The notes beneath the pieces are model-generated. The model did no database searches. It saw nothing but the letters and a program-made list of their open reading frames with translations, and was not told where the DNA came from. Both the position numbers and the translations under genes were made by a program. 64,000 nucleotides of DNA. Source: Linnemannia elongata (Eukaryota; Mortierellomycota; Mortierellomycetes; Mortierellales; Mortierellaceae). The stretch covers positions 1,550,001-1,614,000 of the forward strand of contig JAXBDG010000008.1 in NCBI GenBank assembly GCA_036320915.1, written 5' to 3'. Of the stretch, positions 14,123-25,800 are shown one piece after another; position 1 is the stretch's first letter, and each line of letters begins with the position of its first letter.

Positions 14123-16947
14123 TTAATCGCTATCGCTGTCGCTGTCAGTCTCGGGCGCCTTGCCCTTGCCCTTGCTTTGAGGAGGTGCGCCCTTCTGGCC
14201 ACCACCAATGGCCGCTGCTGCCAAACCCTGCTCCTTCAACAATGCCATCTGGCCAGCAATCGAATCCTCATCAGGCTCAGAAATCTCATCGTCAATCTCG
14301 GGCTCAGGGGGCAACTGGGAAGCATCCAAAACAGTCAAGGTCATGTCCTGGAGGATATCCGCTCCCAAGATCGAGTCGGACTTGATAAACAGGTTGAACG
14401 AGTACTGACCAGGGCGAGGGGGCGACTGGAACTGGACACGGATCGTCTTGGGCTTCGAGGTCACATCAGCAATCTTGGTAGGGGCAACGACAATACGGTT
14501 GTTCTTGTGGTCTCCCAAAACAACCCACCAGAAGGGCTTCTTCTCGCCGGGGAAGTGAGGGGCATGAACGGCAGGGGCAGGAGTCTTGTCCTCCTTCTTA
14601 GGCTTGATGTTACCATCCTCATCCTCCTCACTGTCCTCAACACCCTCGAACAAGGCATCAATATCGTCCTTGGCAGACTTAACAGCTTTGTCCTCCTCCT
14701 CGACCTCCTGACCGGGAGCAACGGCGCTGACCTTCAAAATAAACGTGCAAAGAGATCCTGGGGTAATGATGTTATCGCCGGCAACGCGGAAGAACGCCTT
14801 GTGGACCTTCAACTCGGGGTACTGCTTGGCAACGGTGGCAACCTGGTCAACCTGATCGGCAGTGACACCCTCCTGGAGAAGAGCAGCACGGTCCTCGCGA
14901 TCCATGTCCATGAACTGGCTAATCGACTTGACCTGCTTCTTACCCTTGAGAGCCTTGACAGCCTCGGCATCGACAAAGGGCAACTGCTGGAGGGGCGAAT
15001 CGTGGAAGTAAAGACCTTGAACCAAAATCTGGGACATATCCATCAAAGCAAGGGAAACCGAGAGCCATTGGCGAGCAGTAGTAATCTGGATCATTCCGTG
15101 GATCAAGTGCAAAGTCTTGGCAGCAATATCGACTAGGTCTAAATCACCATTGAACGACACGTGTTAGAGTTAATATCCTATCATAGTTCCTGGCAATTAA
15201 GTCATTTGTCGAATGCCGACCGAAAGCAGCTCTTGTTAATTACCTTGGGCAAGATCCTTGTCTTCAACGGGGACATTAAGGGTGTGGGCATACAACAAGG
15301 TCAAAACCTTCAAAGAGGCAGGCGAGGTGGACTTCTTGGAGTACTCGAACTTCTCGCCGTTCTTGTTCTCCAAAGCAGTGTTGACCTGGGCACCGACCTT
15401 CTCCAGGGCTGCCTCATCCGTGGGGCGGCTGACGATATCCTCCTTGAACTCCTCTGCAAGAGACAGAATCTCGACGATCTCTTTGGCATTGGTGGTCTCC
15501 TTCAACTGCTTGAAGAACACACCCATGGTCTTAGTGCGAATCTTGTCCTTGGTGAAGTCTCCAGAGCGGTACCACCATTTACCGATAAAGTAAGGGAGCA
15601 TAAGACCGCAGACAATACCGTAGGCAGCAAGGACCCAGAAGTTGTTGTGTGCCTCGACCAACCAGGTGGGGAGGGCAATGCTCATGGTCATCGAGTTCCT
15701 GCTACCATCGGGGTGTCCGTATTTCTCCCAGTTCTCGCGGGTAACGTCGTCAGTCAAACTAATTGAAACGAGAGCAAAAAAAAATAAAAAAAAAAATGAA
15801 AGAAATTAAAAATGAGGTGAGCAAACCAGGGTCGTGGATCGGATTGGTAAACAAAAAAAGGGCTCCTTGAGGAAAAGGGAGATCCTGCCATTGCATTCCT
15901 CGATTTTCACTTACGTCTCGTAAGCCTTGTTGATCTCGGCCATCTTGGCGTCAGCTTCTTCGCGCAAGTCGGTGTTGACCTTGTCAGGATGCCAGATCTT
16001 GCTCAGTCCACGATATGCTGACTTGATTTGTTTAGGGGTGGCATCCTAGAGAGAGATCAACCAAGACAGGAAGCGAGCACAAATGTATCAGTAAGAAATA
16101 AAGCTTGTTTCCCGTGTATTCATTCGTTTTGCTTTTCTCTCACCCCCTGGCATCGGTAAATAAAAATAGGTGTCGATTGCGTGTGATAAAACGACTGTTG
16201 CTGTTGTATAACTTACATCGGCGACACCAAGAATGTCAAAGGGGTTCCACTTGAGGACTTCGGGCGAGGGAGTGATGTAAACCTGGTAGGCGACGAAAGC
16301 GAAAAGGATCCAGCCAAGGAGAATACCAATTGATCTAAATACGACACACCACACATACGTAGAGAGAGCGAGAGGATCACAGAAAAACGTAAAAAGGGTC
16401 AATTCACGGCCGCGGTTTTGCAGTAGTTAAAGAGAAGGAAAAGGGTGAGTAGCCCAATTTTAACAATAGAAGCTCTTCAAAGAACACATACTTCTTGCCA
16501 ACTCCTCCCGAAGACTTGCGGGGGGCGGCAGCACGGGAAGCCTTCTTGTGGCAGGCATCGCAGGGGCAAGTGTTCTTCTTTGCCGCAACGACTAGTAAAA
16601 TCAAACGAAAGCGACATAAAGGTGGAAGTGGTTTAGATCGTGTTTTCTTTTGGTTCATTCAAACTTGTGTGTTATTTGCATCCGTATGAGTTCCAATTCA
16701 TTTTGTCCCAGTTCCTCTCGGGTCTATATGCTGATGGCTTCGTATTCCTTCCTTGCTCGATGCAAAACATCAAGCTGTGCCAAGTCTGTGTTCTGGCGAG
16801 CTGGACCGTCCTTCAAACAAAATTCATATATTTACCTGTCTTCTTAAAGATGTTGAAGTAGGTGGCGGGGATGAGGATGATGGCGAGGGTAGTGAGGACG
16901 AAGAAGTTGAACGTGTCGCCGTTCTCGTCGAATGTGTACTTTGCCAT
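14123..16947 (-). CDS. SEC63: ER translocation protein Sec63
   Basis: Six exons: 16947-16836, 16591-16492, 16334-16217, 16045-15915, 15758-15244 and 15138-14123, giving 663 residues. Order of domains: a first membrane helix at about 14-32, a short Lys-rich segment with a C-x-C-x2-C cluster (CPCDAC), a second helix at 73-90, a J domain starting NPFDILGVAD (101-110) with HPD at 129-131, a third helix at about 193-212, the Sec63 (Brl) domain to about 620, and a Ser/Asp-rich acidic tail. Sec63 sits in the ER membrane. Its lumenal J domain recruits the Hsp70 Kar2/BiP for protein import through Sec61. The PFWWVVLG segment and acidic tail fit the family. Length and topology match fungal Sec63. The Cys cluster between helices 1 and 2 is a small oddity. 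Confidence 0.96.
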
Positions 16948-17557
16948 CTTTGCTTTTCCAATCTCTCTCTATTGGCAGGCTAGGTAAGAGTTTTTGTTGG
17001 ATACTCCTGAAGGTTTGCTGGTGTTTTCCTTGGTGCTAGTTCTGGTATTCCGACAAGGCCGTTGAGGAGGAGGGGGTGTTGTATGGTTGCGAGTCAGACC
17101 CTGGACGATAGCGGGATAAAAGAGAAGGAAGGAAGGGAGGAAGGTGATGAAACGAAAGAGAGGATGATGGGAGAGTGAAATAAAGAGAACACTAATAGCA
17201 GAAGAATAGCAATAAAGGGGCGGGGCGCCGATTTGATATGTCCAATGAGTGCGAGCCAGAGAACCTACCAGAGCAGCCTTGTCCAGCCAATCAAACTGTG
17301 CTGACACGTCGATTTCCTCACTCTTCGTTTCCCTGGCTTGTTCTCACCTTCCCCCCTGCACCCCTTAAAACTCAATTCTGCGTTCCCTTTGATCTGATCA
17401 CAAAGTGTTCAATCCTTCTATGGCTTCCATGCCCTTCTTACTCCCAACTAGAGCCACGTCAATGGTTCTTCTATCATTCACTTATCTTTATCGTTAAATG
17501 AAAAAAGATCTAATGTACAAGTGGTGGTCATAAACTAACTCGTCGCATCGCCCCTCT
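16948..17557. other. Intergenic: SEC63 upstream region
   Basis: This 610-base stretch contains pyrimidine-rich minus-strand sequence near the SEC63 start and the 3' end of the fucosyltransferase-like gene. No gene or strong motif is seen. Confidence 0.5.
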
Positions 17558-19405
17558 CTACCAATACTCCCCCATGGCCTCAGGATGGTACTCAGGCCAG
17601 AGATGGTTAGTAATATACGCACTAAACGTGCTCCGATCCGTCCCCTGGAAGACCCGTCCCTTGGCTGCCAAGTTAGCATCCATCAGCGCAACCATATACG
17701 GCCACATCCGCACATTATCCACTGGGTTCCGGATCTTTTCCAAAAGTGCATCCGACTCACGGAAATCGGACAGGAACATCGTGCAAGGGAACTTGTCTAG
17801 AAATTCCTTGAGAAGAGGTGTTCGACGAGGCTGATGGACATCTGTTGCCATAAAAATCATCGGTGACTCGGCTGGACTCGTCTTACACCGCTCCAGGAAT
17901 GTTGGAACTGCCTCGTTAGTGGCGGTGGTGAGTATAGGGGATGCTGGTATCTGCGCCGATTGAGCTCCTGTCTCTGCTGCCTGTAGCGCTTGTGGTACTG
18001 GATCTGCTCGCCGCCGCAACTTGGACGAATACCGCGACCGATCCTGCTTAACCATCTCCTCAACCCAAACCACAATCCTCTGCAAATTCATTGGTGCACC
18101 CTTCTCAAAGATCCCATCTTCCGTCCTCAAATGAACTCCCAGGAATCCCTCCACAAGCTTTCCCATCTCCTTGGACCATACCTCGATCTGATCTTCCGCC
18201 ATCTTCGTCGCATCCAGGATCGCCTGGTTCCAAAGGTCCATCCCCTTGGAGATATACCGTTGCAGATCCTGCTGTCGCTGTGATCGCGCCTCGAACCGGT
18301 CAGTGGCGAATAGAGATCCGAAGTGGAGGATCTTTTCGGGGCGCTGTTGGAGGTCGGTGAGTAGAAGGCGTTTCGAGAACTTGCCCTCTGTGGCCATGGT
18401 CTCTGGGATGAGTGTTGAATGGTCGACCTGCTCCCCCTCCTGAGTATTTTCGTCTCCCGGCTTGACACCATAGTCCGTCTCTGAATCATCCACAATTAAG
18501 TACTCATACCGACTCGTGTCATTAAAAAAGTACATCTCCTTCTGCAGATCCTGCACCTGAAGGTTGTCCTTAAGCCACTCCATCGTAATCACCGGCCGAC
18601 TGAACACCCGAATTGGCGTCGTCTCCCCTGCTACGCCCACAACGTCCGACAGAATCTTGGGGATGTCGTAAAAATAGGTCCACGGAGTCGTAGTCCAGAG
18701 ATGGTAAAATCGGCATTGGTGCTCGGTCAGTCGCTCCTGCTCTGTCATCGCCTCTCGCTGTTTCCGGTTCTTGCGGGGCCAAGTTGCGGGCTCGATGTTT
18801 CGACAGTAGTCAACTCCTGTCCGGTTGCGGTCCGACCACTGCTTGAGAAGGACGGGCGGTTCCTTCCAGACTAGAGCCTGCTTCTTGTGACTGAGGTACA
18901 GCGGTGGGAGAAGTAAGGTTCGGTTGAGCGACACTGCCAGTCGAAGTGCTGTCTCGAGGGTGATGAGTTGATTGTGGAAGCCGCTGTGGGGTAGGTAGGC
19001 CAAGAACCGTTCGCCTTCTACAGGGGGTCTTGGTGGGAACATTGTGATGAAGGGGTTGTGTTCCTTGTTTCCATCCAGCTGCAGTGGCTCGGGCCTCGTT
19101 GTTGCTGCTGCTGCTGTTGTTGTTGTTGTTGTTGTTGTTTTTGCTGTTGTTTGGTCGTTATTATTAAATTCGTTGTTGTAGTCGTTGTCGTTATTGTTGG
19201 TAATGCTAATGGTGCGGTTATGTCGACTTGCACTGTCGAAGACAACAGTAGCGTCGTCCTTCGAGGAGTACGTGTTGAGGTAAGGGACCCACTCGACTTG
19301 TAGCGCAACGACAAAGAGGACCACAAAGAAAATTAAACCTATAAACAGCGTCCTATTCCTTGATCGTGGCTCCGACTTGGTCAGGTAACCTTGCTTCGAC
19401 GTCAT
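17558..19405 (-). CDS. Type II membrane protein, O-fucosyltransferase-like glycosyltransferase
   Basis: Single exon, 615 residues. The first ATG in frame is at 19405; the frame stays open upstream to 19642 but without an ATG. A short cytosolic N-terminus is followed by one hydrophobic signal anchor (about 19-37), then a Thr/Asn/Gln low-complexity stem (about 60-95). The lumenal domain shows FLAYLPHSGFHNQ with the following ETALRLA and LLLPPLYL, then GVHLRTEDG, and a C-terminal MWPYMVALMDANLAAKG plus GTDRSTFSAYI. This pattern is that of GDP-fucose protein O-fucosyltransferase-like folds: an N-terminal Rossmann half with a GxxNQ-like loop, an HxR strand and a C-terminal donor site. A Golgi or ER location is inferred. 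Donor and acceptor are not proven by sequence. The family is expanded in Mortierella-type fungi. Confidence 0.75.
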   Translation of the reverse strand: MTSKQGYLTKSEPRSRNRTLFIGLIFFVVLFVVALQVEWVPYLNTYSSKDDATVVFDSASRHNRTISITNNNDNDYNNEFNNNDQTTAKTTTTTTTTAAAATTRPEPLQLDGNKEHNPFITMFPPRPPVEGERFLAYLPHSGFHNQLITLETALRLAVSLNRTLLLPPLYLSHKKQALVWKEPPVLLKQWSDRNRTGVDYCRNIEPATWPRKNRKQREAMTEQERLTEHQCRFYHLWTTTPWTYFYDIPKILSDVVGVAGETTPIRVFSRPVITMEWLKDNLQVQDLQKEMYFFNDTSRYEYLIVDDSETDYGVKPGDENTQEGEQVDHSTLIPETMATEGKFSKRLLLTDLQQRPEKILHFGSLFATDRFEARSQRQQDLQRYISKGMDLWNQAILDATKMAEDQIEVWSKEMGKLVEGFLGVHLRTEDGIFEKGAPMNLQRIVVWVEEMVKQDRSRYSSKLRRRADPVPQALQAAETGAQSAQIPASPILTTATNEAVPTFLERCKTSPAESPMIFMATDVHQPRRTPLLKEFLDKFPCTMFLSDFRESDALLEKIRNPVDNVRMWPYMVALMDANLAAKGRVFQGTDRSTFSAYITNHLWPEYHPEAMGEYW

Positions 19406-20835
19406 GTTCACTCCCTCTGACTTTTGATGGAATAGAGGAGGGCGAACGGCGCTTCGTTGAGAGTTGAAAAGTGAAGATCGAGTTGAAAGGGTGGAAAGGG
19501 AGACGCCGGAGGAAAACGAAAGGTAACGAAAGTGGCGGCAAGCAGCTTGATATAGAGATGGAATTTGAGTATATATGTGGATTAAGGGATTGAACGAGCA
19601 GGAGAGGAAACAAATTGGAGGGCGAGAATAAGGAGGTGACAAGGAGGCGATAAGGAGAAGAAAGGTGAGGAGGGAGGGCGCCAGGGCGAGAATATCGAAA
19701 CAAAGAAAGGAGCGAGAGGTATTAATGGATGCAACGAAGAGAAGAGAGAAGAGAGAAAGAAGAAAAAAGAAGAAAGAAGAGACAGCAACAGAAGGTAAGG
19801 GGACCGAGAAAGTGCAAAAGTGAAAACAGCTAGTACAAGCACCAGTACCATTGATGCTTCAACAAACAGAGAAACCCAACGGCGGGGTCTTGTACCTGAG
19901 ACGTCGGACCGCAAGGAAAGTAAAAAAAACAAAAATACCAGAAACTCTTTAGTTAGCGTCGTAGTCTATCTGGATAAAACACTACAAAACGAACTGGGTC
20001 CTGGCTGTAACTGCATTCTCTCCCCCCTTTAGCCTAGTTTACCATTTATTTTATTAACGAGAGCCATAATGGATGGTAATGCTGGCATGGTCTCCTCCGA
20101 CAATCGACGCTAACCATGATTATTGCTCCAGGGTCTCCAATAAAAGAAATAACTTTGCCAGTGATAGTATTTAGCTATTTGGTGCAATCCATTCCAATGC
20201 TACCCTCCTCCATCTCATCCACTTTATTACAAGGTTGTGTTTGTCCAACAGGATTCAAATGTGGACAAAAGGAAAGGCGCGAGAAAACAAAATGTGAAGG
20301 GCTCTTTTGTGCCATTGTTTCGTTCACCCTCGCGTCCTCATTTAATGCGCGTCCATGCCTTGGTCACACGAGGTCCATTGTGGGCAGCATCTGTTTCTCC
20401 CAATCTTTCTAGCAAACGTCAATTCGGTGGGCGGTGTTCAATGAAGAAACAAAGACAAAAGTGAGAGAGAAAAGAGGGACAAAGTCAAAGTTTGAAAGAA
20501 TTTCACTCTCATCATTTTAGGTCATTGCTCTCAACTCAGATGAAGCTGACCAACTTATGGTAACAGGGACTGAGAGACTCTGAGGGCGCTTGTCTGTAAA
20601 GCCTTCTGGGTGTAGATCGATCCATTTAATTTATGACTTTACCAGCACTTCCTTTTGTGCACCCTTCTGTTCTCTTTTAATTGTTTTTGGAGATTGTTGG
20701 GGGGAAAAAAACACATGAGGACCAGGAAAAGGTCGGCCCTAGATGAGCAAAATGAAAGGGAGTTATGCAATACCACTTTTGTATAGGCAAAGTTGAATAT
20801 GAACGATAAACTGGGATATGGAGTCGACATTACGC
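19406..20835. other. Intergenic region without supported gene
   Basis: The first 400 bases are the pyrimidine-rich (minus strand) leader of the fucosyltransferase-like gene. The rest is AT-balanced unique sequence with only short incidental reading frames. No RNA gene was recognised. Confidence 0.5.
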
Positions 20836-22193
20836 TCAATGATTTTGGTTCCAAAGGGCATCAAAGACATCTTTAGAGCCTTTGCGAGTGGCCCACTTGA
20901 CCCTTTGGGCACGGACTAAACTGGAGCTGGTCTCCAAGCTCATCTGCATAATCTCGATGCCTGCTTGCTTGATCTAATCGTTAAGGGAGACAAAAGCACT
21001 CGAGCAGCTCGAAAAGACCAGCAGGACAGAGTGTCCTTTGAAGAGCATCGTATTGATTGGAAAAAGATAGAAAAGAAATTGTTAGATCCCCTGTTAAGAA
21101 CATAGGCGTGACACTACGATCACACATATTGTAGAAAAATGTTCTTACCTGTAGAAGTCGACAGTTGTCTTCTTGGCCATAATGCAACGTTGGTGCACAA
21201 ATAACACAATGTCATTTCGCCGACGCTTTGGCTTCACCGCGGGTTTCAATATATTGAAGAGGTCCTTTATTAACTGACGGTCGTAGGCAATGTCCCGGAC
21301 GATCCCGGTCTAGGCCTTGATCATGAGAGTCTGCACCGAAGTCGCGTCCACTTGAAGGGTGTCAGCCAGGACCTAGTTCTTCTAGTTGATAGGCTTCAAA
21401 ATTGTCGATCAAAAGGACCTCTTTGAATTTGCCCACTCGAGAGAACATCTGCCGGTACTGGGCCTTTCACTCCTTCAGGTTCGGGTCGTCTATATTAGCA
21501 AGAGGTAGCAAGTGTTGAGTGAGTTTGGGTTCTGGCAATATCTTTCTGGATCAAAGCGTGAGCGATCTTTGCAAAAAGATATATGTTCTGTTCACTTACA
21601 TTCCAAGGTACCAAGGCAACCTGCAAAAGCGCTTTTCCTCATCATCTCCTTGATGATATTCGCGTCGTAACGTTTCACTAACACATGTGAGTAATCCTTA
21701 AATGATAACATTTATGTATTAGCTCCTTGTCGTTGCAATAAAACAAAAGCGTTGTTCATACTTGATATCAGCGCAATCGTCTGGCCGCGGGAGGTTCATC
21801 TCGTCCTCGGTGGAGTTGTTAGCTGGGGAAGGGCTTGCTCTATCATGATTGAAGAGTGAAAAAGTGAAGCTGATCTGTTTTGCTGGATCAGTTTCTTGTT
21901 GTCCGTTTTGAATACTGCGCCCAAATGTGACTGCTGTCAGCGTTCCTCAGACTCGTTCTTGGAAGCCAAGTCGTGGTTATTCTTAAGATCACTGTTGGCG
22001 GTCAGAGTGTCCTGAATGCTCTACAATGAAATACAAGAAAGACTGAAATAAGTACACACGTATTCAGGAGGGTATGGGACTCATTTTCGACAGGCCGCAC
22101 ATTCACCTTGCAAGAGTTCCTTTGAGGTTCCGGGTGTTTCGTGACATTGTGGACCTTGTCCCTGAGGCCTAGTTGATGCACAATTAGTCCCAT
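20836..22193 (-). pseudogene. Decayed multi-exon gene of unknown function
   Basis: Protein-like segments on the minus strand appear in order but do not form one open frame. A possible start near 22193 (MGLIVHQLGLRD) is followed by a frame beginning at 22020 (SIQDTLTANSDLKNNHDLAS). Next come NLPRPDDCADIK before a GTATGA donor, DYSHVLVKRYDANIIKEMM, FKEVLLIDNFEAYQLEEL, DIAYDRQLIKDLFNILKP, then MAKKTTVDFYR before a GTAAGA donor at about 21148. The C-terminal stretch includes FKGHSVLLVFSSCSSAFVSL and IKQAGIEIMQMSLETSSSLV, ending in a stop at 20836-20838. Several in-frame stops interrupt it, for example TAG at 20974-20976, with TGA and TAG codons between about 21330 and 21480, and at least one frameshift is needed. 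I do not recognise the family. It could alternatively be an active gene with introns I misjudged, but the number of stops argues for decay. Confidence 0.45.
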
Positions 22194-22843
22194 GCTGCAA
22201 TCGCTGTCCTTAGCAGCTTTCGACTGTTCCTTTTTGTTGCTATGTTATTTTTTGGCTCTGACCTTCAAGATGAGTCGGGCTTGTTACATGTGAAGCCACG
22301 GTTAGCTTCCGAAGGTTGCTTCCTGCTGTCTGGTATTCATTGCAAGGAGGGAGGGGGAGAGTTGTTTGTTTTTGTGTGTTTGCGGATATGTTGTTATACT
22401 TGCGGTTGTTATTTTTACGAGAGCGTTTTTGTTCTTCCCTTGTGAGGGGTCGCTGAAGTGAGTCGAGCGATGGTTGACAGAGTGGGGGAAGAATAGAGTG
22501 CCTATGGGGAGGGTAATTACAGGGCGCTTTGGGAGAGCAGTTAATGCCTAGAGCTATTGTTGTACTCGCGATTGTGTTGTTATATTATGACTGCTGTTAT
22601 TGTGAAAGGGTTTTTGTTCTTCTCTTGTGAGGATGCGTTGTAGTGAGTTGTGCCTTTTGAAAACGCTGGAATCACTTTTGTAGAGAAGAAAGAAAGGAAA
22701 TTCGGTGGAGTTTGATTCTCAGTACGAGCCTGCTAAATGACAATCAATGCGATGTAGGTATAGGCATAGGCAGGTCGGGCCTGTTTGTTTTTCTGACAAT
22801 TCTTTTGGTTAAATAATAAAGATTCAATTGGTAACAAAATATA
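22194..22843. other. Intergenic region with an imperfect 85-bp duplication
   Basis: Two related segments, about 22385-22470 and 22565-22650, share TGTTGTTATA and the block TTTTTGTTCTTC-CTTGTGAGG followed by AGTGAGT, with scattered differences. They lie about 180 bases apart in the same orientation, between the decayed gene and the 3' end of the Spt23-like gene. No reading frame is supported. Confidence 0.5.
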
Positions 22844-25800
22844 CTATAGAGACATCTCCTGCTGCCTCTGCTGCTCGGCCTGCTCAAGCTCACGCTCGTA
22901 GACCTCCTTGGTCCTCCGGTTGTTCTCTTTGATCGCCCCACGGATTCTGAAGTGGCAGTCCGAATACTCTGCCCTGTCAACAAGTGCAGCCTGGTGCAGT
23001 CTCTTGGCCTCTGCCAACAATGCCGCGCCACCTACTGCGACTCCAGGCTCACCCAAACCACCAGCAGTTCGAGGCCCAAACTTGGCTTCCTGCTCTCGGG
23101 CCGTCGATTGCAAAGTCTCAATGCGGTTGAATTCAGCCAACCGACGCTCCACCTCCACCGACATCACATCCTGATGGAGAAGTATTTCTGCAGGGTTAAA
23201 GTCCCACACAGAAAGTGTGCTATTGTAACCAGCAGCCTGTGCCTCCTCGATGGTTCCGCGGTAGGTGACAGGACCAGATGTGGCCATGCTCTTGGACAAA
23301 TGACCAGACGTCACTCCATGGATGCTCAATGCCGATGATGCAGGCGCCATACCGAACGGTGGGAGTGCGCTCTCGACCGCCTTAAGACCCTTGTGCGTGT
23401 AGGCATCGTTGCCATCGCAAGACAGCACACCGAGCTTGCGGTTGGACCTGAGAGCTTGAGCCAAGGTGACCATTCCGTCCTCTCCGAACCGGTTGTAGTC
23501 CATGACCAACAGCTTGAGGGTGTCGTTCTCGGCCAAGGCAGGGAAGGCCAACGAAATCCGTCTGCCGAATCCACCCATCGACCGACCGCCCGCCAAGTTG
23601 CCTCTGCGACCGCCGCCGCCAACCGACACAGACGATACGGTTGAACCAGCGGTAGCAGAGACATCAGGGTCTTGCTGCTCGATCTCCTTGCCAGAGATAT
23701 CCAACATGACCAGGGTCTTGTTCATAGCCAACATACGACCAAGGGCGCGGCAGGTGGCTTCCGAAGCATCCTCTGGGCGGATCCTGGCGCAGGCCTCCTG
23801 GTAGCTCAGACTCTCCAACTCAGCCACTTGACTCTCGCGCTTAATCATCAATCCATTGATGTTGAGCTCGTTGAAGCACGTGGTCTGCTCCAAAGCCTCT
23901 AGGACACGTCCCAAGACAGCATCACGGACAATGAGACCCTGCATGTGAATGCCAAAGGGCTCACCGCTGTTGGAGGATCTTGACCTCTCCAGGCTCTGAA
24001 TCCAGCTCTCAATCGACTCCTTGGACTCAAACAGAGGATTCTGGCTGACATCCAACGTGAATTTTGTAGTTTGGTTGACCTCGCAAAGAGCATCGAACAC
24101 GCTGACGATACTCGACCATCCGAGGTTGCAGCGGGACAATGTGAGCGTCAAGAGCTCAGGGTGAGACGGGACGTAGGCGGCCAAGACAGAGATGGTAGCC
24201 TGGTTGATAGGCGCGGTCGAGAGATCCAGAACAGTCAACTCTTGCAGAGTGTCCAAGCGCTTGCCGCTGAGAAGACTCTCGTGAGGCACCGAAGGAGCCA
24301 CTGGTGCTCCAAGACGACACTTCTGGAGATCAGGGTTGCGCTCCAGCAATATGTCGACCCATTGCCACCAGCGGTTGTCCGATTGGTTCCCTTTGAGACG
24401 GATGGTCAACATGTTCTCCAGACGTCCAACGAGTGCCTCCATACCGCCCACGCCGATGTTGCAGTCTGTGAGGTCCAGAGTCTTGAAATGTCTCCAGGTA
24501 ACCAGGCGCTTGGCAAAGAGGTGACCGACGGTATCCTCGCCTCCAAAGTCATTACCGGCCAAGGATATACGTCTGCAGTGCTCGCGTCCTGATTCTCCTC
24601 TCAGCATATGGGTCGACTCCGCGGTGAGATCGAATCCGTCCAAGAATCCCTGGGCAGTCTCCGAAGACCATCCGCAACCGGCAAAGTTCCACCGCTCAAT
24701 GTGCTTCATATCCTTAATCATCTTCTGCAAGTCCTGAATCACCTCTGGCTTCTTCCAGCCTCCATCCAACGCTTGAATGCCCTCGAACCGGACCTTGGAG
24801 CCTTCGTCGTACTCACGGAGCATTCGCATGACCGTCTGGATCTGTGGCGCAGAGTGAGCTCTCCTGTCATCCTGGGCAGGCTTGAAAGTAAAGGTGCCAA
24901 GGCGAGTAGAGTAGTCGATTCCATCCAGGTCACGGTCCGAGAGCTTAAAGAGCCTGGCCCACATGGTGAGCGTCGTATCGATCCAATCCTCGGACTTTTC
25001 CGTGGGCAAATGGTAGTGTTGATGGGGCTGGTGTTGCTGAGGTGCCGATCCAAACTTGGACTTGAAGCCGAGATGACGCATAAGATCGTCGTGAGCATTG
25101 GACACTGAATCGACGTATCCGACTAGGTTGTCCTTGGATCCTGTCAATTGAATCCTTTGGCCGAGAGGATCCCGACCACCACGGGAGCCCAATCCGCACA
25201 TCTCCATGTTAATGGCAAGCTGAGAAGGACCATTTGTAGCGTGACCAATATGCTCGAGCTCGACAAGACTCCAGTGCTCAACATCGCGGATCAGGGTGCC
25301 TTGGGGGGACCGACGCTCGGAAAAGTGGTGCAGTCCTGTTCCAGTCAGAGCCATAACATGAAGTGCAGTGTCGTTCTGTGAAGCTGGCAAGGCGGATTCT
25401 ATCGAGTCCTTCAATGGTGAGGCCGACCAAGACTCACAGGTCCATGTCTGAAGTCCAGTCTTGGTCAACAGCGCGGCGGTCGAACCGAACAGCTCTGTTC
25501 CACGCGACATTTCCCAAATATTGGTGGCGTTCAGGATGTGGTCGTGCTGGGAGGGCGTAAGGTACTCGACTTTGGAGGACAAAGAGGCCGAGGCATGCGA
25601 GACTTCATCCTTGATTAGCTTGCGGGTCGCGTCGCTGGAGCCATCTGGAGCTCCGTGGGCCTTCCGCTTACGTTCGTTCTGGCTGTGATCAGGTCCGCCA
25701 GATTCATCATTGGAGTCCATGTCCTCGTCATGCGACTTGGCTCCTTCAGGCGACGACGCGTTCGACATCTCCTCGTCCATAATATCGTCCTCTTCGGCCT

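Noticed and set aside
19406..19642. Upstream extension of the fucosyltransferase-like frame
   Set aside because: Open but lacks an ATG; the 19405 start directly precedes a good signal anchor.
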